Assembly (NCBI RefSeq): GCF_016907715.1
Contig: NZ_JAFBCM010000001.1
Span: 7,231,420-7,295,419 of the forward strand
Direction of reading: 5' to 3'
DNA length: 64,000 nt
Source: Tenggerimyces flavus
GTDB lineage: Bacteria > Actinomycetota > Actinomycetes > Propionibacteriales > Actinopolymorphaceae
Shown here: one piece after another, positions 1 to 8,315 of the stretch
How positions within the stretch are numbered: the stretch's first letter is position 1
Layout of the letters: every line of letters begins with the position of its first letter
Notes under the pieces: model-generated
The model's database searches: none
Told to the model about the DNA's origin: nothing
What the model saw: the letters and a program-made list of their open reading frames with translations, nothing else
Made by a program: the position numbers and the translations under genes

Positions 1-888
1 TGGCAGGCCTTCCAGCGTGACCAGAGTAGGCGCGGTCTTCTCTTCGCGCGCGACCTTCTCGATCGTGTCCACGGCGTCACGGCGGCCGACGAGCTGTGGC
101 AGAACTCGCGGCAGGTCGTTCCGCGTCACCGGCTCCCGTGGGGCCGGCGCGAGGTCGACCTCGTCGACGAGAACCGCTCGATAAGCAAGGGTCAGCTCCT
201 TGCCAGGTTCGGTTCCCAGCTCGGCGTCGAGGATCGAACACGCTTGGTGGTAAGCGAGAATCGCCTCGCTGCGCCGGCCCGCGCCATGCAGGAGACGAAC
301 GAGCGACACCCACACGCCCTCGCGGAAGGGATCGTCCGTCGACAGCTCGCGCAGCACGGTGACCGCCCCGTCGAGCCAGCCTGCCGCGATGTACGCCTCG
401 GCGAGCCGCTCACGGACCGTCCAGTAGAGCTCGTCCGGTCCGTGCACCGTCGGTTCGCGGAACGAGGACGCCGGCCGCCCCCGCCAAAGGACGAGCGCCT
501 TGGAGAGCAGTTCGACCGCGCGCTCCGGATCGCTATTGCCGAGAGCCGCCTGAGCCGACTCGACTGCCTCGCGGGCCTCGTCCAGGTCCAGCTCGCCAGG
601 AAGCACGCGAATCCGGTAGTAGCCACGGCGGCTTTCGATCCGCTGGCCGGCACCGTGCTCGGCGAACAGCAGCCGGAGTCGCCAGACGTAGGTACGCATG
701 TTCCCGTACGCGGACGGGGGCACCTCGTGGTCGTGCCAGACGGCGTCAGCGAGGTCATGCAACCGCACCCATTCGCCCGACCTGCACAACAAAGCGTCGA
801 GGAACACCGCCATGTTTCCGTCTCCGATTGCGACGGGACTGCCGTTGTCGTCGCGGACCTCGAGTGGCCCGAGAATTGCGAACTGCAC
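1..888 (-). CDS. SARP/AfsR-type transcriptional regulator, partial (3' part outside the window)
   Basis: This is the N-terminal 296 codons of a BTAD-containing regulator. It starts at GTG 888 (VQFAILGPLEV...), with an AGGGGGAG ribosome site just upstream at 893-900. Residues about 1-95 form the winged-helix DNA-binding domain typical of SARPs, including an AVWHDHEVPPSAYGNMRTYV stretch. Residues about 100-245 are the helical BTAD domain (LLSKALVLWRGRP, ELGTEPGKELTLAYRAVL). The remaining sequence (VGRRDAVDTIEKV, LVTLEGLP) leads into an NB-ARC/AAA ATPase whose Walker A motif should lie just beyond base 1. The gene is therefore probably a multidomain AfsR-like protein rather than a short SARP. 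It diverges from a two-component system with about 112 bp between the starts. The target pathway is unknown. Confidence 0.85.
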   Translation of the reverse strand, partial: MQFAILGPLEVRDDNGSPVAIGDGNMAVFLDALLCRSGEWVRLHDLADAVWHDHEVPPSAYGNMRTYVWRLRLLFAEHGAGQRIESRRGYYRIRVLPGELDLDEAREAVESAQAALGNSDPERAVELLSKALVLWRGRPASSFREPTVHGPDELYWTVRERLAEAYIAAGWLDGAVTVLRELSTDDPFREGVWVSLVRLLHGAGRRSEAILAYHQACSILDAELGTEPGKELTLAYRAVLVDEVDLAPAPREPVTRNDLPRVLPQLVGRRDAVDTIEKVAREEKTAPTLVTLEGLP

Positions 889-1000
889 GACGCTCCCCCT
901 TCCCAGCGGTGTTCTACTACCGTTGGCGCGCTTACGGAATCGGGCGACTCGACATACGATCCGAGAGAGCAGATGACGTTTCGATGACAGGGGTCGAACG

Positions 1001-1666
1001 ATGCGCGTATTGGTGGTAGAGGACAACGACGATCTGCGCGTGGCCGTATCCGCGGCGCTTCGCTCCGCAGCTCTCGCGGTCGACTCCGTCGCCGACTTGA
1101 CGACTGCCGACGAGGCACTTTTCGTCAACGCCTACGACTGCGTCGTGTTCGACCGGATGCTTCCAGAGGGAGACTCGATCGACTACGTCAGGGACCAGCG
1201 CCGCGTGGGCTGGAATGTTCCAGTGCTTTTTCTCACAGCGCGCGACTCACTCGCCGATCGCGTCGACGGTTTCGAGTTCGGCGGCGACGATTATGTGATG
1301 AAGCCTTTTGCGACGAGCGAGTTGACCGTTCGAGTGCTCAGCCTTTGTCGCAGGGCCGAAACAACGCGCCCCTCTATTCTTCGATTCGCGGACCTGGAGG
1401 TCGACTGTGGTCGCCGCGAGGTGCGAAGGGCGGGCGTCCTGCTCACCCTGACCGCCAAGGAGTTCGCGGTCCTCGAGCACCTCATGACCCACCCGGACAC
1501 CGCGGTCTCTCGCGCCGACCTCGTCGAGCACTGCTGGGACTCCATGGCCGACCCGGCGTCGAACGTCGTGGACGTCATCATCCGACGGCTGCGCCTCAAG
1601 CTTCGCGAGCCCGAGCTCATCACGTCGGTGCGAGGCAGTGGCTACCGACTGACAGCGGCGGTATGA
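1001..1666 (+). CDS. OmpR/PhoB-family response regulator
   Basis: A 221-residue two-component DNA-binding response regulator. The receiver domain (about 1-115) shows the acidic pair E7/D8, a phosphoacceptor in VVFDRMLP (about D51), the conserved Thr in LFLTA (about 79) and the Lys of VMKPF (about 101). A winged-helix trans_reg_C domain follows (about 130-218: LTAKEFAVLEHL, NVVDVIIRRLRLKL, SVRGSGYRL). The start has an AGGGG ribosome site 7 nt upstream. The stop overlaps the histidine kinase start (ATGA), so the two are translationally coupled and form a cognate pair. Which genes it controls cannot be read from the sequence; the adjacent SARP gene and the downstream secretion locus are the nearest candidates. 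Confidence 0.95.
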   Translation: MRVLVVEDNDDLRVAVSAALRSAALAVDSVADLTTADEALFVNAYDCVVFDRMLPEGDSIDYVRDQRRVGWNVPVLFLTARDSLADRVDGFEFGGDDYVMKPFATSELTVRVLSLCRRAETTRPSILRFADLEVDCGRREVRRAGVLLTLTAKEFAVLEHLMTHPDTAVSRADLVEHCWDSMADPASNVVDVIIRRLRLKLREPELITSVRGSGYRLTAAV

Positions 1667-2916
1667 CCGGCTCGGCTGGCGATCGGCTCCGTAGGCTTCG
1701 GTGGTCGCTGACGGCTCTGTTCACCGGCATGAACACGATCGGCCTGCTCTTCTTCGCCGGGTCCATGGTCGCGGTCGACAACCAACGCAGCGAGGAGCGG
1801 TTGGACGCCGACCTCCGTCGGGTCACCTCTTCGGTCCTTCGCCTGATCCGCTACGAGTCGGGCGCGATCGACTTCGCCGCGGTCGGCGACGATCAGTTGG
1901 ACGCCGCCTGCCCCGAGTTCATGATCCTCGCGAGCAGTGACCGTCCGTTCCAAGGAAGGCCAAGCAAACGCGACTGCGTGGACGTCGACCTCACGACTCT
2001 CAACGCGTTGACACAGGAGTCCGTCCGCTCCGGGACGCGACTGGCCGGGTATGTGCGAGGGCCCGACAACGGGCTCGTCCGGGTCGGAGTCGAGCCGTTC
2101 ATCGATGCCGAGGGTGGGCAGTACGCCGGGGCGGTTGTGGCCGCCAGCGACGCCGACGTCGAGCGAGATCGGCACGAGCGCGTTCTCCTGACGATCGTCG
2201 CCGGATGCATCGGACTCATCGCTAGCGTGGCTCTTGCCGGGTATGTGCTGGCGGGGCGGATGATCCGCCCGGCAACGAACGCGCTGGACCAGCAGGAGAT
2301 GTTGCTGGCCGACACCGCTCACGACCTGCGCACACCCGTTGCCGCCTTGCGCGCTCTTGCCGAAGCCGCCGCGAACGACCCGACGCAGCGGACGGAGTTG
2401 CTCCCGCGCACCGTCCGGCTGGCTGCACGGATGGGCGACATCATCGACGGCCTCCTCATCCGCGCGCGGCTCGCGGCGGGTGTGGAACAGCTCGCGATCC
2501 AGCCGGTGTGGCTTGACCAACTCGTGGCCGGTGTCGTCGAGGACACCCCGTCGAACGGCGCCCGGGTGACGTTGATCGCGGCACCGACGAAGGTCGACGC
2601 CGACCCGATCCTCGTCCAACGGGCCGTGTCCAACCTGCTCGACAACGCGCTCAGGTACGGCAGGCCGGAGGACGGTACCGCGGTGGTCACGCTGACGGTG
2701 ACGAACGGCCGGCTGATCGTCGCGGACCGCGGCCCTGGCGTCGACCTCGAGTCGGGTGACGTACTCGAACGGTTCACCAGTTCCGGCCGCTCCGCCGGTC
2801 TCGGACTGTCGATCGTGCGATGGGTGGCCGAGTCGCACGGCGGCACGTTGACCATCGCCAACGCCGACGAAGGTGGGGCGATCTTCGAGCTGACGCTGCC
2901 CGTTCACCGGACGTAG
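1663..2916 (+). CDS. Two-component sensor histidine kinase
   Basis: About 417 residues, starting at the ATG that overlaps the response-regulator stop. The frame is open further upstream, but that part is only a shadow of the regulator. There are two membrane segments (about 15-37 and 174-197) flanking an extracytoplasmic sensor region of about 135 residues. A short linker leads to the HisKA dimerisation helix with the phosphoacceptor in DTAHDLRTPVAALR (His about 220). The HATPase_c domain has an N box (NLLDNALRYG), a G1 box (ADRGPGVD) and a G2 box (SAGLGLSIVRWVAESHGG). All catalytic motifs are present, so it should be active. The sensor region has two Cys residues (about 83 and 105) that could pair; the ligand is unknown. 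Its 3' end overlaps the convergent gene by 13 bp. Confidence 0.94.
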   Translation: MTGSAGDRLRRLRWSLTALFTGMNTIGLLFFAGSMVAVDNQRSEERLDADLRRVTSSVLRLIRYESGAIDFAAVGDDQLDAACPEFMILASSDRPFQGRPSKRDCVDVDLTTLNALTQESVRSGTRLAGYVRGPDNGLVRVGVEPFIDAEGGQYAGAVVAASDADVERDRHERVLLTIVAGCIGLIASVALAGYVLAGRMIRPATNALDQQEMLLADTAHDLRTPVAALRALAEAAANDPTQRTELLPRTVRLAARMGDIIDGLLIRARLAAGVEQLAIQPVWLDQLVAGVVEDTPSNGARVTLIAAPTKVDADPILVQRAVSNLLDNALRYGRPEDGTAVVTLTVTNGRLIVADRGPGVDLESGDVLERFTSSGRSAGLGLSIVRWVAESHGGTLTIANADEGGAIFELTLPVHRT

Positions 2917-3425
2917 AGCGCGAAGAACGGCTCCATCGACACCCATTCGTCCGTCTGCTCGTAGACGAGCCAGTAGCGGTAGACGCCGGCGCCGAGCGGC
3001 TGCGTCACCACCTCGAAGTCTTGCGAAGTCGTGCCCACGACATAGCTGGGTGGACCTTGGAGGTCGCGCGTCTGTCCAGCGGGATCCTGGAGGCGCACAG
3101 CGATGCGGCGGAGGGTCATCGCCCGATCTGCCGAGATCTGCACGTGCAGGGTGACTCGTTCGCCGGCTGACGGCACCTCGGGCGTGGCGTCGATGCGTCC
3201 AACGATCAGCGGAATGGCGCCAGCGATATCACTCTCAGGAACGGCGATGAGCTTGGGCTGCGTTAGCTGATAGCCAACGAACACCAGGCAAGCTAGCGTC
3301 ACGACGATTAGCGCTCCGCGAAGGACTCGACCTCGCACCCTCCAAAGGGTAGGTGCGCGCTGTCCAGAAAGGGTCCACTGTTCGCAGCAATCGTGGATCC
3401 CATGGAGACAGCACCTACCTACCAT
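2904..3425 (-). CDS. Hypothetical single-pass membrane protein
   Basis: Not a family I recognise. From ATG 3425 it has about 173 residues: a short N-terminal region, one hydrophobic segment (GALIVVTLACLVFVGYQL) and an extracytoplasmic part with beta-rich character (GERVTLHVQISADRAMTLRR..., YRYWLVYEQTDEWVSMEPFF). This could be an Ig-like or immunoglobulin-fold ectodomain, but that is inference. The frame opens at a TTG at 3476, and a GTG at 3338 just before the hydrophobic segment is another possible start. The ATG has GGAGG only 2 nt upstream, so the start is uncertain. The end overlaps the histidine kinase by 13 bp. Its start faces that of the fibronectin-III protein 7 bp away, which suggests a shared divergent control region. 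Confidence 0.6.
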   Translation of the reverse strand: MVGRCCLHGIHDCCEQWTLSGQRAPTLWRVRGRVLRGALIVVTLACLVFVGYQLTQPKLIAVPESDIAGAIPLIVGRIDATPEVPSAGERVTLHVQISADRAMTLRRIAVRLQDPAGQTRDLQGPPSYVVGTTSQDFEVVTQPLGAGVYRYWLVYEQTDEWVSMEPFFALYVR

Positions 3426-3432
3426 TGCCTCC

Positions 3433-5382
3433 GTGATGCGCACGATTCGTTCTCTTCGCGACCTCTTTCGAGACAATCACTCCGGCATTTTTGAGAATAG
3501 GTGGGCAGGGCTCGCAATATCAGTGGCGGGAGGCCTCGCACTCACGTCCATTGTGGTCGTGGGCGTGGAGACGTTTTCACCGGAGCGGGAGACCGTCCAA
3601 TCCGGTCACTGGACCTACAACTCCACGCTGGGCGCCGCCTTCCATGTGAACGGTGGATCCAAGTCGATCGACGCCGAGATCGCGGTGCCCGGCGTCGAGC
3701 CTGGGAGTCGAATCGTCCAGTCGGACGAGAGCGGTTACATCCTCGGGAAAGGACGTGTCTACGAGTTCGGGAAGTCCGATCTCGCTGTCGCGGATCCCGT
3801 CGAGGTGCGGACGAACGAATGGCCGCTGGGACTGGAGGCCGGCAGCGTCGCGTACGCGGCCCACCTTCGGGCCGGACTCGTCACGCGGTTCGGTGAGCGG
3901 CGGACCACCGTCGAGGTGGGCGGACAGATCGGTGAACCCGTCGTGACCGCCGAGGGGACGCTGTGGCTGCATCGCCACGGTACGGGACAGCTCTGCAATC
4001 TCCCCCTCCACGCCGAACGACTCTCCTGCCCGGCGCGCGTCGCCTCAGGACACCAGGGAGCGTTGACGATGGCGTCGGGAAGGCCTGTGTTCGTCGACCT
4101 CACGTCGGCGACGATGTCGTTGGTCAGCGCGGAGGGGTTCGGTCCGCGGCGCCCGCTCGGCCAGGTCTCCGTTTCGGAGACGTCGATCCTGGCGCGAGCG
4201 GCGGTCGGCGAGCGACTCGCGATCCTGGAGACCCAGCGGGATGAGCTGAACCTCATCGATGTGGCCGGCCTGTTCGGCACCCGTCCGCCCGCGCCGCCGA
4301 TCACGACGCAGGTTCGGCCAGGCAACTACCAACGCATGGAGTCGTCCGGCACGGTGCTCGCGTTGATCGACGAGGCGACGAACACGTTGGTCACGCTCGA
4401 CCGCGAAGGTCGCCAGGTCGCCACGGCGGTGATTCCGGTCGACCCGCAAGCGTCTGCGGAGGTCCGGCCACCCGCGGTCGTGGTGGGCGAGGACTCCCGG
4501 CTCTACGTGGACAGCAGCACGGGCGACCACGTCCTCGTCGTCGATCCCGAAGGCCGGATCATCGGAGTAGGTGTCACCCGTCCGCCCGCGAGCACCCCTC
4601 GGCCGACCAAGTCCGTGGCTGCAGTGAGCGACCCGGCGCCCCCGAAGGAACCGGTGGTCGAACCGACGCGGGAGCCCGCGCCCGAGCGATCGAGAAGGCC
4701 ACGGCCAAGGAACCCCGAACCGAGAAGCCCCGAGCCGGAACCCCAACCCACCAAGGCACCCCAGCCGCCGCCATCTCCGTCGGCACCACCGCCTCCGGCG
4801 CCGAAGCCCACAGCCTCGAAGCCTGGCGCGCCCGGCAACGTCGCGGCGCGGGCGTCCGGTAGCTCCGCCACCGTCACGTGGCGCGCCGCTCCTGCCCACG
4901 GCGCGCCGGTCACCTCGTACCTCGTCTCCTGGTCGGGTGGCAGCGCGACCCTCGCCGGCGGTGCCCGGAGCACGACGGTCGAGGGGCTCGCGAGCGGGAG
5001 GGAGTACGTCTTCTCCGTCCGGGCTCGAAACCGCGTCGGCATCGGTCCTGAGGCTCGATCGGGCCGCGTCGTGACTCCGGATGGCGTTCCGGGCAAGCCA
5101 CGGAATCTGGTCGCGGTGCCAGGCGAGAAGCGGGTCGATCTCTACTGGGAGCGTCCCGCGCTGAACGGTGGCGAGTTCCTTCGCTACGAGGTCGCGATGG
5201 TCGTCGAGCCGTGGGACGTTCGGCTGGAGGACACGACGACAGAGCGGCACAAGACCTGGACGGGCCTCGGCAAGAGCGACGACGCGCGGTTCCGCTTCTC
5301 CGTCAGAGCCGTGACGAGGGCACCGGACGGACATATCCGGACGGGGCCGCCCGCCGAGGTCTACGGCCAGCCGAGCTCGTGA
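3433..5382 (+). CDS. Membrane-anchored fibronectin type III protein of the ESX locus
   Basis: 649 residues starting GTG-ATG at 3433. A short basic cytoplasmic N-terminus is followed by a transmembrane anchor (about 25-47, GLAISVAGGLALTSIVVVGV). The extracellular region of about 330 residues has repeated short beta-like units (for example VLVVDPEGRIIGVG), consistent with a beta-propeller. A Pro/Glu/Arg-rich linker (about 385-460) then leads to two fibronectin III domains (about 468-550 and 553-649; YLVSWSGG, VFSVRARNRVGIGPEA, VDLYWERP). Similar architectures are common near actinobacterial type VII secretion genes. The placement beside the kinase-like gene and eccD/eccB supports a role at the secretion apparatus or envelope, but no catalytic function is visible. 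No clear ribosome site precedes the start. Confidence 0.8.
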   Translation: MMRTIRSLRDLFRDNHSGIFENRWAGLAISVAGGLALTSIVVVGVETFSPERETVQSGHWTYNSTLGAAFHVNGGSKSIDAEIAVPGVEPGSRIVQSDESGYILGKGRVYEFGKSDLAVADPVEVRTNEWPLGLEAGSVAYAAHLRAGLVTRFGERRTTVEVGGQIGEPVVTAEGTLWLHRHGTGQLCNLPLHAERLSCPARVASGHQGALTMASGRPVFVDLTSATMSLVSAEGFGPRRPLGQVSVSETSILARAAVGERLAILETQRDELNLIDVAGLFGTRPPAPPITTQVRPGNYQRMESSGTVLALIDEATNTLVTLDREGRQVATAVIPVDPQASAEVRPPAVVVGEDSRLYVDSSTGDHVLVVDPEGRIIGVGVTRPPASTPRPTKSVAAVSDPAPPKEPVVEPTREPAPERSRRPRPRNPEPRSPEPEPQPTKAPQPPPSPSAPPPPAPKPTASKPGAPGNVAARASGSSATVTWRAAPAHGAPVTSYLVSWSGGSATLAGGARSTTVEGLASGREYVFSVRARNRVGIGPEARSGRVVTPDGVPGKPRNLVAVPGEKRVDLYWERPALNGGEFLRYEVAMVVEPWDVRLEDTTTERHKTWTGLGKSDDARFRFSVRAVTRAPDGHIRTGPPAEVYGQPSS

Positions 5383-5389
5383 CGAGGCG

Positions 5390-5433
5390 TTCTGGTCCGG
5401 CGGCGCCAGGGCGAGTCCGTCGCCGGACCAGAA
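5390..5433. terminator. Bidirectional hairpin terminator between convergent genes
   Basis: Perfect 13-bp inverted repeat, TTCTGGTCCGGCG at 5390-5402 and its complement at 5421-5433, with an 18-nt loop. It sits between the ends of the fibronectin-III gene (+) and the kinase-like gene (-). There is no long T-tract, which is usual in high-GC actinobacteria. Confidence 0.65.
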
Positions 5434-5453
5434 CTTGACGAATGTCTTCGCGG

Positions 5454-6854
5454 TCAACCGTGACAGGTCGCACCGCGGATGGGGTGCGGTTGGCTCACCA
5501 AGACGTGGCGACCGTCGGTCGCCTGGACCTGGAAGCAGTAGCTGAGGGCAGGGTCGACCGGTAGGTCGATCGAGGTGTTGCGTTGGACGAAATGGACGTC
5601 GGGACTTTTCCGACCTTGCTCGGCGACGACCACCGCGTAGTCGTACTTCCCCAGCCGATTCCAACTCAGCCGTACGGTGGTGCGCCGGTCCACCACGGTC
5701 ACTCCTCCGACGCCGGTCGTCGGCCGGACGGTCGGGCTTGGCACCGCTGGCTTCACCTTGGGGGCAACGGTGGTCGACGTCGGCAGCACGGGCAAGGGGC
5801 TGGTCGCCTCACTCGGTGGAGGGCCAATCGCGACCGGAACGAACGCTGCCGCGGCTCCGGCGACTATCGCGCCGGCGAAGGCGATCGCCACCGGCGCGTA
5901 CCGGAGCCGAGCCGCACCTTTGCGAACAGGCGGCGGAACCGTCAGCACAGCTTGGGGTCGGTCCAACACAGCGCCGAGGAAGTCGTCGAACTCGTGCCTG
6001 ACCGGGCGAGACGGTGGCGCGTTTCGCCACCTGGTGAGCAGCTCGGCGACCGCCGTCGCGTCACCGGGGCGCCGAGCCGGATCCTTCTCGAGGAGCTGCG
6101 CCACCAACGGACCGAGCCCGGGCGGCGCGTCAGTCCGGACGAGGGGCGGGGCCGGAACGCCTATCACTCGCCGAACGTGCTGGTCGAGCGGCTCTCCACG
6201 CAGCGGCGGAAACGGCGGCCTCCCGGTCAGGCAGGCGTGGAGCAAGCAGCCAAGCCCGTACAGGTCCGACGGCGGCCCGAGCGATCCTCCGCTCAGTCGT
6301 TCCGGCGCCGCGTACGCGGCGTCGACGCGGAGGTTGCGCGGGAAGTGCCGCCGCAGCACCAGGCCGAAGTCGGAAAGCATCACGCGGCCGCCGGCGCCGA
6401 TGAGCACGTTGGACGGCGTCAGCCCGCCGTGCGCCAGCCCAGCGCGGTGGGCGTCGGCGAGTACGAGGGCGACGGCTTCGGCGATGCCCAGGATCTCGTG
6501 GATCGGCAGCGGCCCGGCCGCGACGAGCTCGGCGAGCGAGCGATCGCAGCGGTCCATCACCAGACCCCATCGACCATCGGGCCACCTCGCCACGGCGTTC
6601 GCTCGGACGATCGACGGAGCGGTCGGGAGCTCGGCGACAGCGGACTGCTCGCCCTGGAACGCCGCCTCGGTGGTCGGATCCGGTGCTTGGGAGTAGACCT
6701 TGACGACTGCCGTACCTTCACCGTCTGGACCGGTCAGGTCGTAGACCTGGGCGGCAGGTCCGTACCCACGCAAGGCCAACGCGGCCTCGGAGATGGCTCC
6801 GGTCGTGGGCAGCACTCCTGCACTGTGCACCGTTGCGAGCCGGGTGGACCGCAC
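5454..6854 (-). CDS. Serine/threonine protein kinase-like membrane protein (predicted pseudokinase)
   Basis: 466 residues from GTG 6854. A PknB-type kinase fold is recognisable: glycine-rich loop (about 30-37), VAIK-type lysine in AVVKV (about K52), DFG in LSDFGLV (about 162-164), APE in AYAAPERL and the DLYGLGCLLHACLTGRPPF helix. The catalytic loop reads HRAGLAHGGLTPSNVLI. The usual H-R-D-x-K is replaced by H-G-G-L-T (about 142-146), so the catalytic Asp is missing although the Asn and DFG remain. A transmembrane helix (about 319-343) and an extracellular Pro/Thr-rich linker with a fibronectin-like C-terminus follow. It lies among ESX genes, so it may act as a scaffold or ATP-binding sensor. 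Residual activity cannot be excluded. Confidence 0.85.
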   Translation of the reverse strand: MRSTRLATVHSAGVLPTTGAISEAALALRGYGPAAQVYDLTGPDGEGTAVVKVYSQAPDPTTEAAFQGEQSAVAELPTAPSIVRANAVARWPDGRWGLVMDRCDRSLAELVAAGPLPIHEILGIAEAVALVLADAHRAGLAHGGLTPSNVLIGAGGRVMLSDFGLVLRRHFPRNLRVDAAYAAPERLSGGSLGPPSDLYGLGCLLHACLTGRPPFPPLRGEPLDQHVRRVIGVPAPPLVRTDAPPGLGPLVAQLLEKDPARRPGDATAVAELLTRWRNAPPSRPVRHEFDDFLGAVLDRPQAVLTVPPPVRKGAARLRYAPVAIAFAGAIVAGAAAAFVPVAIGPPPSEATSPLPVLPTSTTVAPKVKPAVPSPTVRPTTGVGGVTVVDRRTTVRLSWNRLGKYDYAVVVAEQGRKSPDVHFVQRNTSIDLPVDPALSYCFQVQATDGRHVLVSQPHPIRGATCHG

Positions 6855-6937
6855 GTGTCAGCATCCTGCCGCGACCCGTCCGATCGTCCGCCTGCGGCCA
6901 TTCTGAGATCACGATCTGCGGAACGAGAGGGCTGAGG

Positions 6938-8314
6938 ATGAGAACGAGCGGCCTGGTCCGCGTGACCATCGCCGCGCCGAGACGGCGCATCGACATGGCC
7001 TTGCCCGAGGGGTCCCTCGTTGCGGAGCTGCTGCCCAGCCTGCTCCGGCACGCGGGCGAAGGCCTGGCGGACGAGACCGCGGGTGGCGGCGGCTGGACCC
7101 TGCGGCGGATCGACGGTGGCGCCCTCGCGCTCGAACGGTCGCTCGGTTCGTACCGGCTCCGGGACGGCGAGATCCTCTATCTCGCGCCGCGGTCGATCGA
7201 GTGGCCGGAGCTCGAGTACGACGACGTGGTCGAGGCCATCGCTACGAGCGCGGGCGGGGTTGCCAGCATGTGGTCGGCGCGGCACACACGCTTCGCCGGG
7301 CTGACGTTCGGTGCCGTCTCGGTGCTGCTCATCTTGACCGCGCTCGTCGGGACGGGGCCGCCGTGGACCCGCGCGGCCTTGTGGTCCTGGGGAATCGCGG
7401 CCCTGCTGCTGATCGTCGGAACCGTCGTGTCTCGAGCCGCCGGCGACTCGTCCGCGGGCGCCGTCCTCGGAGCGACGGCGTTGCCGTTCGCGGCGGCGGG
7501 TGGCGTGTTCCTCCTCACCGACCGGAACCTGTTCGACCTGGGCGTTCCCCAGCTGCTCATCGCTTCGGTGGCGGTCGTGCTCGCGGGAGTGTTCGGGCTG
7601 CTCGGCGTCTCCGACCGGCCGGCCCTGTTCTTCGGCGCGCTCTTCACCGGAATGCTCGGCATCGGCGCGGGCTGGCTCACGACGAGCGACGCGATGGAGC
7701 CGTACGAGGTCGCGGCGATCGTCGTCGGCGCACTGCTCATCTTTTCGCCCGGTCTCGGGCGGCTGTCGGTGTCGATGGGCAGGGTGCCGATGCCGATGCT
7801 CCCGCGAACCACCGCGGACCTCGTACGCGATGATCCGCAGCCGCCCCGTTCGACGATCCACCACGCCGTCCTCCGAGCCGACGCCATGCTCAGCGGAATG
7901 CTGCTCGGCACGTGCGTCGTCGCGACCGTCGGGCTCGTCGTAGTGGTCGGCAGCGGACAGTCGGCGACCGGGTGGTACGCCGCCGTGCTCGCCGCCGGCT
8001 TCCTGCTGCGCGCGCGGCTCTATCCAGCGGTGCGACACCGCGTTCCGATCCTCGTGATCGGCGCCGTCGGCGCGGCGTGCCTGCTCGTCGGCACGATGGC
8101 CTCGCGGCCGACGATGTTTCTCCTGGTCGTCGCCGTACTGCTCGCGATCGCCGGACTCGCCGTACTGGCGGGGCTCCTGCTCAGTGCCCGGCCGATGAGC
8201 CCGTACCTTGGGCGGTACGCGGAGCTCCTCGAGCTCGGCGTCGTCATCGCCGTGGTCCCGCTGTGCTGCTCCGTGCTCGGGCTCTACGCCGTGTTCCGCG
8301 GGCTGGGCGGCTGA
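6938..8314 (+). CDS. eccD: Type VII secretion integral membrane protein EccD
   Basis: 458 residues from ATG 6938. The N-terminal region of about 85 residues is a ubiquitin-like YukD domain (VRVTIAAPRRRIDMALPEG, LRDGEILYLAPRS). It is followed by 11 or so hydrophobic helices (for example FGAVSVLLILTALVGTG, VFLLTDRNL, FLLVVAVLLAIAGLAVLAGL). This is the standard EccD architecture: the Ubl domain faces the cytoplasm and the membrane domain builds the dimeric vestibule of the ESX pore. The frame is open further upstream to 6833, but the Ubl domain begins cleanly at 6938. The next gene, eccB, starts 1 nt after the stop, so the two form one operon. Confidence 0.9.
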   Translation: MRTSGLVRVTIAAPRRRIDMALPEGSLVAELLPSLLRHAGEGLADETAGGGGWTLRRIDGGALALERSLGSYRLRDGEILYLAPRSIEWPELEYDDVVEAIATSAGGVASMWSARHTRFAGLTFGAVSVLLILTALVGTGPPWTRAALWSWGIAALLLIVGTVVSRAAGDSSAGAVLGATALPFAAAGGVFLLTDRNLFDLGVPQLLIASVAVVLAGVFGLLGVSDRPALFFGALFTGMLGIGAGWLTTSDAMEPYEVAAIVVGALLIFSPGLGRLSVSMGRVPMPMLPRTTADLVRDDPQPPRSTIHHAVLRADAMLSGMLLGTCVVATVGLVVVVGSGQSATGWYAAVLAAGFLLRARLYPAVRHRVPILVIGAVGAACLLVGTMASRPTMFLLVVAVLLAIAGLAVLAGLLLSARPMSPYLGRYAELLELGVVIAVVPLCCSVLGLYAVFRGLGG

Positions 8315-8315
8315 C

